From contig NC_081409.1 in the NCBI RefSeq assembly GCF_030272615.1, positions 476,057,573 through 476,121,572 on the forward strand: a stretch of DNA of 64,000 nucleotides, read 5' to 3'. Positions within the stretch are counted from its first letter, which is position 1; each line of letters begins with the position of its first letter. The notes under the pieces are model-generated. The model was given only the letters and a program-made list of their open reading frames with translations, did no database searches and was not told the DNA's origin. Source of the DNA: Cryptomeria japonica (lineage: Eukaryota > Streptophyta > Pinopsida > Cupressales > Cupressaceae). The position numbers and the translations under genes are program-made. Below are positions 51,181 to 62,859 of this stretch, piece after piece.

Positions 51181-51464
51181 CCGACCCTTCCCTGCAAACA
51201 AATAAAAAAATATATGAAAAGCCCTAACACAAGTTAGGGGAAAATAAAGGGGTTCATATTAAAAAAAATAAAGGAACCCTAAATGTATTAATAGAAAAGA
51301 GTATGGTTTCAGGAATAAAATATTAAAGTGGCAAATTTTGGGGAAATATATGTATGTGTATTTAATTACATACCCATGGGGTATGCATTTAAATATTTAT
51401 ATAAACATATATTAGAATGGGAACTTTTTAAATAAATTAAAGGGATGCATATCTTTCATCCCAT

Positions 51465-51467
<3 letters not shown>

Positions 51468-51527
<60 letters not shown>

Positions 51528-51544
51528 ATACACACACACACACA
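51468..51544. repeat. Microsatellite (AT)n followed by (CA)n
   Basis: A TA run at 51468-51522, then a short CA run at 51531-51544, inside family A copy 3. Confidence 0.97.
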
Positions 51545-52270
51545 TAACAAATGTAAATAGACACCCTCAGGTTAATTAAATAATATTAATACTCGGGGGT
51601 CATTTTAATTTTAAATATAGTGTAATGACCCTATCGTTTATTAGATAACCATGGATATTAAATTAATATTAATATAAAAAGTTAATATTAATATTAGTGT
51701 ATTAAAGTTGGAAAACTCGCAATTAATTAATACATTTAGCATTAAAGTTTAAATGACATTATTTGAGTTAATTTAATTAACTCTAAATGATAGTGGGCTT
51801 AAATAGTTAATTCTAGGGAAATCAGATTTTAATCCCTAGATATGTTATAATTAAATGAATGGAGATATTCAAACACTTAGTTGTGAATTTAATAAATAAT
51901 GTAATCAATCTAATTAAAATATCATTATTAACTCTAGGGATGGTATCTTTTATTTCAAAGAACTATTCCCCACTAAGTGTAATGAAGAGCAATGGCTTAA
52001 GGGGTTAATTTACCCTACATAGTCAATGTTCGTTACATGTTTCCATCTTAATTAAATTTTAAATAAAACATTAGGCCTTTCACAATGGAGATCACACTAA
52101 GTTGACACTAAGGTAATCAAGTTAGGAAAACTTAGTAAGCATCTACGTCTTCACTTTACGTAAAACTCGAGTGATTAATCCCTGTTAAAAAAAAAAATCT
52201 TGTTGTGTTTTTACCCTAAAGTTTGGGCACTAAATAATATAACATGTTATTTTTTTTTTCTTTTTGAAGA

Positions 52271-52540
52271 AATGTATTGATAAACTCAAAGAAGGGGATA
52301 AAGTTAAGGTGTTGGATCCATTTGATGGTGTTGTTGTGGGTATTGGGTGGATTCACTCCCTATCTATTGTACATGGAGTCAACTTAAAAGGAACATAAGG
52401 TGCAAATGTAAACATTTTAAAGGTCACAAGTAACATACCCCTTTCTTATGAAGACAAAATAGATGGAGTCGTCTGTCTGAAAGAGAAAGAGGGAACCTTC
52501 ACATGGTGGCCACTAAATTATTTGAAAAAAATGACATAGC
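52271..52540 (+). pseudogene. CACTA 2 TnpA-like gene, last exon
   Basis: Homolog of 33932-34200: LKEGDKVKVLDPFDGVVVGI, IHSLSIVHGVNLK, SNIPLSYEDKIDGVVCLKEK, then WWPLNYLKK and stop. The acceptor is TTTTTGAAG where the paralog has TTTTTGTAG, so the splice site is lost. One in-frame stop sits in the same place as in copy 1 (after the VNLKG/VKLK segment), so the stop predates the split of the two copies or the frame is shifted there in both. Confidence 0.65.
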
Positions 52541-52682
52541 TGATCATGTTTATCATGTACTTGTTGTTATACATCTTGGCTCACTATTTTATGTAGTATT
52601 TTGAATGTGTTGTTCAAGTATCTTAATTATCATAGTGTTTTTGAAAGAATTAGAAACTCTTAGACAACATTGACATCTTATA

Positions 52683-52847
<165 letters not shown>

Positions 52848-53039
52848 ATTATATTTTTTTATTGCAGATTGCCTTTATTTATCATGATGTTGAATCAATC
52901 TTTTAATTCTAGCATGTTGTAGCTTGTCCGTATATGTAATGTTTATATTTGCTTTTATGTTTTACTTCAAGTTTAATATTATGTTATTTTTGCATTATAA
53001 AATTTATGGTATTTAATAAATTATTCATATCATGACTAT

Positions 53040-53420
53040 TTTTACTACCAATTAATAAAAACTAGTAAATAAAAATAACTAAATATACTACCAATGTATA
53101 GAAATCAGTGAATAAAAATGACTAAATATACTACCAATTGACGACAATTAATGATTACAATGACTAAATAAATGACCGCTTAACAAAAATTAATGACTAA
53201 ATATATGACTAAAGTAGTGACAAAATTAATGACTAAAAATATGACTAAATAAATGACCAGCTAACAATAATCAATGATTAAAATAGCGACTAAATCAATG
53301 ACTAAATTAATGACTAAATCAATGACCAAATCAATGACTAAATCAAAGACCAAATTGATCAAACAAAATAACCAATAAATGACCAAAATAGTTTAATCAT
53401 AAATTTGGTCGCATTATAAA
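53040..53420. repeat. CACTA 2 subterminal repeat array
   Basis: The same ATGACTAAAT-type direct repeats as at 34510-35060, fewer and more varied, including AATGACCAAAT and TAACAATAATCAATGA. Confidence 0.85.
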
Positions 53421-53522
53421 TAACCCACAATAAACTACTAGTGGTCACGTGACAAAGATTAGTCATTTATATGCTATTTTTAGTAGTTGTTTTAGACATA
53501 TATTATTGTTTTTGTACTAGTA

Positions 53523-54280
53523 CTATCAAGCATGCTACATCTGAGGTGGTATGTGATTTCATAAAAGAGAATATTGTGAGTAGATTTGGTGTTCCAAAAA
53601 AGATAGTAGCAGATAATGCCACTTATTTTTCCTCATATGAGATTTATCAATTTTGTTTTTAGTACCATATCACTCTTTCCCATTCTTCAAACTATTACCC
53701 ACAGGGAAATGGTCAAGAAAAATCTTGCAATAAGAATTTTGTAACCATTATCAAGAAACTCGTTGATGATAATTAGCATTTGTAGCATAAGGCATTGATT
53801 GATGCTTTGTGGGAAGATCACATCACATCAAAGAGAGCAATTGGTTTGTCACCTCTTTAGCTTCTTTATGGTACTGATGCAGAACTTCTAGTCACTTTGG
53901 AGCTACCAGCTTTGAAGTTAGCAAGGGAAAGTGAGGATCAAACATATGAGAGTTCATTGGATAAACACATCATGGCCCTTTCAGAACTTGAAGAAAAATG
54001 AGTTCAGGTGGTGGACCATATTTCAGAACAACATAATCAAGTTAAGACTCTTTTTGACAAAAAAGATAAACAAATATATTTCAAGGTGGGATATCTTTTC
54101 CTGCTTTGGGATAAGAGACATGAACCTAAAGGGATGCATGTCAATTTTGATTCTTTGTGGATGGGGCCTTTCACTATTCATTAGATATATGGTGAAGGAA
54201 GCTACCTCCTAACATAAAATGATGGAACTCCATTTTTATTACCACATTGTGGCCAACATCTCAATTTATTCACTCAATGA
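53523..54280 (+). pseudogene. pol: Ty3 integrase fragment, plus strand
   Basis: The reading begins at the CACTA 2 border: IKHATSEVVCDFIKENIVSR, FGVPKKIVADNATYF (the second catalytic Asp), then HITLSHSSNYYPQGNGQEKS with Glu (GQEK), then LIDALWEDHITSKRAIG and LLYGTDAELLV. The C-terminal domain follows: LFDKKDKQIYFKVGYLFLLW, HEPKGMHVNFDSLWMGPFTI. Several stops (Gln or Trp sites) are present. The N-terminal integrase, RT and gag are not in the window, because the element is cut by CACTA 2. Downstream in the same orientation are a palindrome array and a 3' ORF. Confidence 0.88.
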
Positions 54281-54589
54281 AGTTCTAACGTCTTGGTGCA
54301 CTCTTTATTTTAGTTTTTGTTTTGTGTCTTTTATTCTTTTGGTTCTTGCCTATCGCCTGACTCTATCCCAATGGATGGATGAAGGCACATAGAGTGATGA
54401 GATTCTACAACCTTCACACATTTCCCTAGTCAAAGCCAATGTTATCCTTAATTTTAACATTGGGTAAAATTGAGGTAACCCCATAAATGTTTTGCCTATT
54501 TGTGGCTTTCTATACCTATGCATGCTTATTGAGATGTCTGTGCCATCACAAGAGTGATTGTTGCTTGGTTTTCCCATTTTTCATTGTGT

Positions 54590-55870
54590 GAATCCTAGGT
54601 ACAAATTGAGTTCATAAACCTGATTTACACCAAGTGTGAATTCTAGGTGTCAATCGAGTTTATAAACCTGATTTACACCTCTTTATCACCTTTTTGCCCT
54701 AAGATGCAAACCGGGTTTGTAAACCTGAAATGCACTTTCATGACAAGTGCAAATCGGGTTTACAAACCTGATTTGCATGTATTTATTGCTTTAAGATATT
54801 TATTAACCCCCCTTTTTGCAATTCTATTGGGAGACTTTCTCTTTGTTTTAAATAATTTTTCTTTGTATTTTGACTTTGATTTTCCATTCCAAACTAATAT
54901 GAGTTCGTGGGAGAGAGGGCTCAATTTCGGATTGCACAAAGTTTTTTTCCTCATTTTTTCGGGTAATATTTTTCCCTCTTACTTCTTGTTCTTCTTTTTG
55001 ATGTATCCTATTGGGTTTGAAACCCTTGTTCTTGATATTTATTTTCGATAGCATGATTTGAATGCATATGCATTTCTTTTCTTTTCATTTGTTTAGCAGC
55101 TTTACCCTATTGTGGTGTCGCTCAAGTTCATCGGCCCGAACAACACCACATCTATGGTGTTGCTTAGGTCGATGGACCCGAGTGACACCCATCATCACCA
55201 AGATTCTTTATTTTTGTTGCAGTGAACCCAAACTACACCAAAATTTGGTAGAGTTTGGATTCATTAACACACTCTCCACCTCCCTTTCCATTCTTTTTGT
55301 GTGGACGGTGTGTGGTGGGGTCATAGGCTCACCATGCATAGAAAGCCTTACTTGGTGCATGGAGGATCTACGACCCCGCCACACACCTTACATTATTTTT
55401 TTCATAACCTTAGTGTATGGAGGGTTTATTAACCTGCCTTACACTAGCATTTTATCCTTAGTGTATGGCAAGTTTACAAACCTACCTTACACTAACTTTT
55501 GTTGTCATAGTGTATGGCAGGTTTTAAACATGCCTTACACTAGGATTTGAGTTTTTCCCTTCCCAAGTGTATGGCGGGTTTATAAACCCACCTTATACTA
55601 TGATTCACTCAATTAGGTTTAGGGCAGACTTATAGGCCCGAACTACACCTATTTTTTTATTTGCACCCAATAAGTGTAGTTCGAGCCTACAAGTCTGACC
55701 TACACCTACTTTTGGACTTTCCTAAGGTGTAGTTTGGGGCTATGAACCTAAACTATACCTAAGAACTATACTTTTCTAAAAGTGTAATTCAGGACAATAA
55801 ACCTGAATTACACCAATTGCACACATGTAAATAAGGTTCATAGGCTTGATTTACTTTTGAATTACCATGA
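54590..55870 (+). repeat. Array of imperfect palindromes, about 50-bp spacing
   Basis: Each unit is an inverted repeat of about 34 bp with centre (G/A)GGTTTATAAACC and outer arms GTGTA...TACAC. Examples: TGCAAATCGGGTTT paired with AAACCTGATTTGCA (about 54748-54777); AGTGTATGGCGGGTTT paired with AAACCCACCTTATACT (about 55566-55600). Further units lie near 54640, 54705, 55410, 55460, 55508, 55615, 55668, 55722, 55778 and 55822. Outer arms differ between units but stay complementary within a unit. The array lies between integrase and the 3' ORF of a plus-strand Ty3 element. Confidence 0.8.
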
Positions 55871-55969
55871 TACAAGGAGACTTTTTGTATCCCTAGTAAC
55901 ATCAAATGCATCTCATTCAGGAGATTGTACTAATGGTTTTCCCCATGTTGCAGTGTTGTTATTATACAA

Positions 55970-56497
55970 ATGACAAAGCCATCTCCAAGAAAGAAGGCCA
56001 TGAAGCTCAAGAAGAAAAATCCACATCTGGTCTTCCCACCTTTGTTAGTTTCATCAAATATTAACCAAATCAAGGACACTAAGATAGGTCATGTTGACCT
56101 AGCTGAGTTTCTCAAGAGAGTTGAGCAGCCTCCATACTACAAATTGGAGTCCATCAAATTGGAGTTCATCATCAACAGTGGTATCCATTTAGTTGCAGCT
56201 CTTCCCATGTCTACTCAAGATCCTAAATTTGTTATGGCAATTGGAAGTCAAATTAATCCTGCTAGCAAGAGTGTAAAGGACACCATTGGTAAGAAGTACT
56301 CAGACATTACCATGCAATCAGCCCAAGCCTATTATGACAGGAATTATGACAAATGTAGGAAGAACATGAATGATAACTAGTTGAAGACCCTGAGGCCTAC
56401 AATTGCCAGATGGTTGAAGACATTTACCAAAAGAGATCTCATTGAAGAGGTCAATGATTTGGTAACTCTCTTGAGTAGGGTAAAAGGGTTTCCTACC
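55970..56497 (+). pseudogene. Start of a retroelement 3' ORF, plus strand, cut by an LTR
   Basis: ATG at 55970; the frame runs 136 codons to a TAG and continues to about 56497. The N terminus is very basic (SPRKKAMKLKKKNPH). The body includes GHVDLAEFLKRVEQPPYYKL, FIINSGIHLVAALP and RWLKTFTKRDLIEEVNDLV. No named domain is recognised. It follows integrase and a palindrome array in the same orientation. The reading stops at 56498 where an LTR of another element begins, so most of the ORF is missing. Confidence 0.6.
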
Positions 56498-57530
56498 TGT
56501 TGATAGGTGTTTTGACACACTCACTAACAGTCAGGTAGTTTATGTGAACACTCACCACCTCTCCTAAAAAGTAGTAAGTTTTGGGAAACTCACTACTCCA
56601 AGGTCTCTATAGTTGGGTCTCGATGGTGATGGGAAGCTCAATGGTTGATGTGATTGTACCTATCAAGGGGCTTGCTAGTTGAAAATATTTCAAATTGCCT
56701 ATTATTGTTTGTATTTTCTGATTTAAATTCTCTCTAAATAGAAAAATATAGATCAAGGGAACAAGGAAATAACAATAAAATTAATACAATAACAACTGAA
56801 TGATCCACATGATTAGAATTTCATAACCTAGTATTATCAATATTACTAAATCAGCATTCAAATAACGAACTCTAGAAAATATATAAAATCAGACAACCTC
56901 ACAAACCAATGGAAATGAATATCATCAAACCAATAATCACCCTATCAATTTAATCCTCATATACCATTTACATGCACAATATGATTCATAAAATAACAAA
57001 GAACCCGAAAGAACTAGTTGCTGAACCAAATAATAGAACTTACCAGATAGTGAATAACATAACCATATAGAACACATAAGTAGATCAAGGAATCCACAAG
57101 CTGTTTTTTGTATTAAACTTCAAAGAGTATCACAAAATCTTCTAAACTCATAAAATCTGTATCAAAATGTCTAAAAGAATCTCTAAATTAGACCTCAAAT
57201 TATCAATTCGTGGACCATTACAATGAATCAAAATCTCTAATTTATAGAGTTTCAAGTCCTAAATTCTAGGAATTAAAAACTATCTGAACTAAGAGCTACA
57301 AAAACAAGGAGTTGCAGTTGACATGCAAGTCTCTGCCTTAAACTCCAATGAAACTACTAAATAAATATTACTACGAAACAAGCATTCCCAAAATCACACA
57401 TCATAGCCATGCAAAATTTTGCCCAAAACTGAAGTCGGTGTTGTGCAACAATTGAACTCTCAGCTTTTATGGTAATAAAAAATATCTTCAAAAAATAGTC
57501 AAAATTGCATGTGTAGCAATTATAGGTTCA
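56498..57530 (-). mobile_element. 3' LTR (about 1033 bp) of a minus-strand element
   Basis: The right border is set by PPT AAAAGGAGTAGAAGA followed by TGAACC on the minus strand. The left border TGTTGATAGG interrupts the plus-strand ORF at 56498; an alternative left border is TGATAGG at 56501. The partner 5' LTR would lie beyond 64000. No ORF inside. Confidence 0.65.
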
Positions 57531-60500
57531 TCTTCTACTCCTTTTATAGCTCTTATAGTTGCTGATAAAACATGCAACTATGTCTTTAAGAGGATCAACA
57601 ACATAGAAAATCCGAAACTCAAACTTCTTCAAAATTTGCCTTGCCTGCTCCCACCTATCGACCAATTTATCCATCACCCCCTCTGCATATATACATTGAG
57701 AAGTCAAAAATGAGCAATCATCCATCATCCTTGCATTAAACTTAGTTGTAGGTGCAAAATGATAAGTTGCATACTAGTCCCATTGATCTAATAGTACACC
57801 TTCCTTTAGGTGACCATGTCTCAAAATATCGTGACCATATGCCCATAACAACTTCTTTACAAAATTCTCATATTTACCCATTGACTTCAAAAGGGGACCA
57901 TGTGCCTCCAAAATCTTTACCCTACATTTCTCAAGCACTTCTATTTTAAATGCTATTGTAAAAATGTAAGACTGCAAACTATCAAAATCCTCTCCTTCGA
58001 GCAAATCTTCACTTCTGCACACTTCTTCACCCAAGGCCAATATATTATTCAATTTTTTTGCACTACTTGGTGAATTCTCTAATCCTCACTTCCCATTTTG
58101 CTAAGTGGTTGCTTATTGCTTTCTCTATTTTGAAGACTCCTTTATAGATTCCTGTTGTATATTGTAGAAATAGTCTTACCTTCAAGATATTAGCTTTTGC
58201 CCATGATTTCATAGTAGCTACAACTTTTCTTATTTCAATAAGGTTCTTATATCACCTTTTGGGATCAATGATGTGGATGACAGTGTGTCATCAACCCATG
58301 AATCTAAAGGCTTCCTAATCTCCACAAGAAACTGCTTATACTATTCTAACTATGATTTTACCTGCTACTAGGAGCTATGTTCCTTCTCCATCATGCTTCT
58401 CACCATACTAGTAGCAAATTCCAAAGTGTCCAGCTCCCCCCACTTGGTTGGCTTCCCTAGCCTAACCTATGATACTTGATATTTTGAAGGCCCTTCTCCT
58501 TTTGCCTACATAAGGGATGTGATATCAGTGATTACTTTATTGGAGCCAGTTCTAAACAAATGATGAATTGTTTTGGCCTTATTTTCTTTCCTTGGCTCCT
58601 CCATAATAGCTTCCTGCAATGAAAATTTAGGTAGCACCACCTTATTCTTCTTATTTAAAGTGAAGTTTAACCATTGTGGTGTCCCTTCATTTTTTTCTCC
58701 TCCTTGGGTGGTTATTTGTATCGTCATTCTTGCTGCTTTTTGTGATGGTTCCTCCTCCTATTGTTTCTCTTGTTCTACATTATGTGTATTGGGAGGAGCT
58801 CAAGTTTCTTCTTGGGTAGGAGGCACTGGTGTGGCGATATTCTATTGCGAAGGCATTTGTTGGGCTAAGTTTTCCTATAGAGCGTTATCAACATGAAGTT
58901 GTTTTTGATATTCTTCCAATCTCCCACTCACTTGCTTGTTGAAGTTCTTGGTTGACACCTATCCTTGTTGCTTTGTTTCTCCACCTGCAATGTCTTTTAA
59001 CAAGTTTTCCACAGCTCATGGAGTAAGAACAAGTCTTTCATTATTCTCTTCATCTTGTGCATGTTGTACTTCCCCCCCTTCACCTTGTTGTTGCTTCTGT
59101 AGAGCCTGATCATTGATGTCCATGGGGGTTACATGCGTAAATTCTTAAAAATTTTGTATGGTGGGCCCTCTTCATTTATCTGCACTTGAAGGAGTCATTA
59201 TTTTCCTCTTTTTGGACTCAACCTTCTTTGGTGTTGGCTCTGCCTCCTCTTGATCTGAGTCTGACTCCACATTATGAATAATCACTGTCTCCTTTGTGGA
59301 AGCCATTGTAGGTGTAGGCACTTGTGAAACAACAGAAGGTGGGGTGACCATTGTTGTAACCACAGATGGAGGTGTTGTTGTCATAGTTGGTGCAACCAAT
59401 TCAGTTGATGTGGTGGTGGGAGTCATTATTGCAGAAGTAGTGGTTGTGGTAGTGGGAGTAGTGGTGGCTATGGTGGTAGTAGCACTAGAGGGTTGAGCCT
59501 TTGGAGTAGGGTGCTCTGTTGTTTCTAAAACACCTTCAATAGAGGGCCTGATAGGATGAATTTCTACTTGTGGTGTGGCCCCTAGGTTGGCAGTAATCCC
59601 CAAACTCACTTGTTTTGCCAAGTATTCAGCTTATTTCATTCTTTCATCCAACTTTTTCTTCAGTTCTTTTGTGGTTAAGGGGGCTTCAGCTTCTACCTCC
59701 GGGTCTATGGATGTGTTCTTCCTTGACTCTAACCGTGTCCTCCTTATATATTCTTTGTGTACCTTGGATTGAGGATTGTCAGTCAGGATATTTTTTTGTT
59801 TCCCTTTGGAGGCAACTGGTTTAATTATGAGACCAAACCACTTCTTCATTCTATCTATTACTGGATGAGAGATGGTATCAATACCTACAACTTCTTGTTG
59901 TGACCATCGGATTTGGGGAAGCGACCTCTTATCTACTCATGTTTCTTTGTACATGGGATCCAACAAAATGCCATCATCATGTAGCTTCTTGGGTACGTTG
60001 GTCTCAATCCCAAAATCCCTTATTTGAGAAACAGTGAGGTGATGATAAAATTTCTCCCTTGCCTCAAAGCTATCCTAGAGATTAGCCCAAAAATCCTCTA
60101 GGCAAGGCAGATGTCTATCGTATACTTTATGTATCAATCCTTTTAATTTATTGTATGGATCATAAAATTGGTGAGCATAATTAAAAGGTTTCAACCGTAA
60201 CTCTTGCAATTCTTATTCAATAGTCTTTGCCATATGAATCTTAGGACATGAAAAGAATGATAAATTCAAATGGAAATATTCACCTGTGACCCCAATCTTA
60301 TGCCTTGCGGATAACAAATTCTACAAATACACCATTTGTCTTGCATATTCCAACAAAATTATCCTATCTGTATAGTATCTAGGCAACAAAAATGGTTCTC
60401 CAGTGAACCCACTTACCCTCAGATAGGTAGATTGATAGTTTTGTATGAATCAACACCCCATTTCTTTACTAACTCCATAGCCTCTTTTCTTAGTCTGAAT

Positions 60501-61426
60501 CCAGTATCCCCTGTTAAACTTATAATAATAAGACCCAAAAATGCATCATTTATTCCCTTATAATGCAGTTGGGCCTCTTTTAGTGGAAACTGGGTATAGT
60601 ACTCCCATACTGCATTTTGTCCTTCTTCTTCTCCCAATGTGCCCTAAGTCTGCAGCCCTAGAAATTGGCCTGATTTGGCCGCCACCCAAACAACATAGGA
60701 TGTAAAGAAAAATTTCCTTGTGTTGTGTACCTCCTTCAATTGGTCCCTTATGTTATCTAACAAAATTTGGGCCTAGATGTAGTATTTTCTCCCATCCAAA
60801 ATTGTTAGCATAAATGAGAATATCCATGGCTGAAAGTGTCGGTAGACAGGTTTTCTGAAGGCCTTGCTAAACATTATGAATAAATCTCTTTGTGGTTCTT
60901 TAAAATCCTACCTCAAAATCTCGTTTGCCTTTAAGCCATTTTTCCTTTCTTCTTCAAGCCATTCTTCATTCATCCTCTTGTTACACTGGTTCACATTTTG
61001 GTTCCATTCCCTTTCTTCATCTTCTTCTCCCTCTACTAATACTTCCTTCCTAGTGGGAATTTGGAAGACTAGGGCTAACATATCTGGAGACAAGTCAATC
61101 ACCATTTTTCCATCTAAATCAACACACTACCTAGTGTCGGGGTTGTAGAATTGTGAATTCTGCATTACAAACTCTAGGGCCTACACTAATTGTGGGAACA
61201 CGGTTGCCTCTATCAGGTCGGATCTTTTAATCCCTCTATATTTTGCATTGAGCCCAGGCTTCACCAATTGTTTTTTAATATCTTCGAGCTCAATATGCCT
61301 TATCTCAATGTCTATAACCCATTGGCTCGCATCTTCCAGCTTTGAGAAATATGTTTGGCCTTGATATTAGTAATTCATCGTGATTGACAACTTTTCAAGA
61401 TCCTTTGTCTTTCGGGAAGATTCCAT
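57528..61426 (-). pseudogene. Long retroelement 3' ORF (uncharacterised family), best copy
   Basis: ATG at 61426 (MESSRKTKDLEKL), end at the TGA formed by the 3' LTR: about 1300 codons with relatively few stops or frameshifts. Block order: LDGKMVIDLSPDMLALVFQI after YNPDTR (about 61145-61070); an acidic/basic insert (about 61060-60940); FRKPVYRHFQPWIFSFMLTI and RKFFFTSYVVWVAAKSGQFL (about 60860-60660); SGFTGEPFLLPRY..DRIILLEYARQMVYL (about 60410-60310); LKGLIHKVYDRHLPCLEDFW (about 60150-60080); a helical basic stretch (59849-59631); a Thr/Pro/Val-rich linker (59520-59300) then acidic SDSDQEEAEP and basic KKVESKKRK; and a coiled-coil-rich tail (58050-57528). No RT, protease or known domain; no clear membrane segment. 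It sits directly before the PPT, so it is the last ORF of an LTR element. It may be a structural or nucleic-acid-associated protein, but nothing proves this. Confidence 0.65.
57531..57546 (-). other. Polypurine tract
   Basis: On the minus strand TAAAAGGAGTAGAAGA abuts the LTR start TGAACC. The stop codon TGA of the upstream ORF is made by the first bases of the LTR. Confidence 0.65.
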
Positions 61427-61479
61427 GAAACATAGCTAAACCTATGAAACCAACCAAACAAGCATCAAAAACTACTGAA

Positions 61480-62760
61480 AGAAGCAACACTAAAAAAAAG
61501 ATCACTTCAGGACTTCGGGATCCTAGGGTCCTGAGGTGAGAAAAGTTTGAAAACCTGGGAGTTCGAAAACCCAAGGTCCTGAGCTAACGACTAACAAAAA
61601 CTAACAAATTTAGAATCCCAAGAACCTGAAACACAGAACTCACCAACAACACAAAAGGGACCACTTTGAGAACTTAGGAATCTAGGTTTCCGAAGTGGTC
61701 CAATAGCGGTCAGGAAACAAACTTGGGAATTTGAAGTTTTCAAGTTCTGGGGAAGGACTCAACATGCAATGCGGAACTTCAGAAACCCAGAGTCCCGACA
61801 AACTACAAAGATAAAGCCGAAAGGAAGGTTCGGGATCTTGGGACTGCGGGGTTCTGAACTGAACAGATAGGCAAAAGAGAAAGCAATCCAGGAACTTGGG
61901 AACCAAGGTCCCGAATTGGTTCAAACAAAGACCCAAAAAATACAAAACCACCACTTTGGGAACTTGGGAACTCGGGTTTCCGAAATAGTTGAAACAAACA
62001 AATGACCCCCATTTCTGGAACTCAGGAACCTAAGTTTCTAAAGTGGGCAAAAGAAAATGACGAAGGAAATGACTTATCATTTTAGTAACTCAGGGACTCA
62101 GGTTTTCGAAATGATAAGACAACGAAAAAAACCCCTAACCCGAAAACTCGGTCCGAGGTTAGGGAAAAACCGAAAAAAAAAGAACAATTTGCAAAAACAA
62201 GCAAAATCTAAGAAACCTAAACTAAACCAAACAAAAATATACCTAAGACATGAAAATTCATATAGAGGAGGTGAGAATTCCACCTACCTGGCATGAAAAA
62301 TGGAGACAGTACTGAATCGGGCGTGCAGGAGTTCAAGATCGTGAAGTCAGAGCTCTGGATTCACAAGAGTGAGTGCACAAATGAGCTTCAAAATGACCTC
62401 CAATCCTATTTATACCCTAATTCGACATCACATTAAATGCACTTTGAGAACTCAGGAACCCAGGTTTCTAAAGTGGCATCACAGACAATGAGCTCGAAAA
62501 CTCAGGAACCCAAAGTTCCGAAGTGATGCTTCGAACAAAGACAAAAAAAACTCGGGAGTTCAGGAACCCAAACTTCTGAACAGGAAAACAAAAAAATGAC
62601 TCAAAACTTCACAAACCCGAACCTCTAAGGCTAGACAAACAAACAAAGGCAAAAACAAACTCGATAACCTGGGAACCCAGGTTTTAGAAGCAAGAAACAA
62701 AACAAGCAAAGACCCACCTCGGGAACCCGGGTTTCCGAAGGGATAAAAACAAAAGCCAAA
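61480..62760 (-). repeat. Array of imperfect palindromes, about 55-bp spacing
   Basis: Units have outer arms like CACTTCGGAAACC...GGTTCCCAAAGTG around a CAGGAACCCAGG centre. Clear cases are near 61660 (CCACTTTGAGAAC with GGTTTCCGAAGTGG), 61950, 62010, 62072, 62433, 62487 and 62711. In words they are many versions of 'GGGAACTTGGGAACCCAGGT' with variable flanks. 62110-62430 is a gap in the array. It is located just upstream (in reading direction) of the 3' ORF at 61426. Confidence 0.78.
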
Positions 62761-62859
62761 AAGCCAAAGGGGAAAAACTAACAGAAAAAAAAGACAAAAG
62801 AGGGGACCCGAATTTTTTCGTGAAATTAAAATGATGGGGCTAGATATGTAGGGCATAAC

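Larger units (their letters stand above)
42884..52234 (+). mobile_element. Family A solo LTR, copy 3, with two nested insertions; TSD TAATA
   Basis: Starts TGTGAGGCCCTACCCCAAGCC at 42884 and ends TTTGGGCACTAAA at 52234 (the family end GGGCATGACA, mutated). TSDs TAATA lie at 42879-42883 and 52235-52239. The unoccupied version of the site is present at 33881-33930 (ATGTATTAATATAACATG), which confirms both borders. LTR sequence is 42884-43550, 47371-48334 and 49407-52234, about 4.4 kb in total. Nested inside are copy 2 and a copia-type LTR. Confidence 0.92.

Noticed and set aside
55062-55550. 162-codon ORF over the palindrome array
   Set aside because: Its repeated residues follow the DNA palindromes; there is no independent sign of coding.
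54590-55870. CRISPR-like array of spaced repeats
   Set aside because: Units are imperfect palindromes with variable arms and no unique spacers, in plant nuclear DNA next to Ty3 integrase; CRISPR is excluded by context.
59296-59496. Plus-strand Val/Gly-rich ORF
   Set aside because: Reverse of the Thr/Pro/Val-rich linker of the minus-strand 3' ORF.
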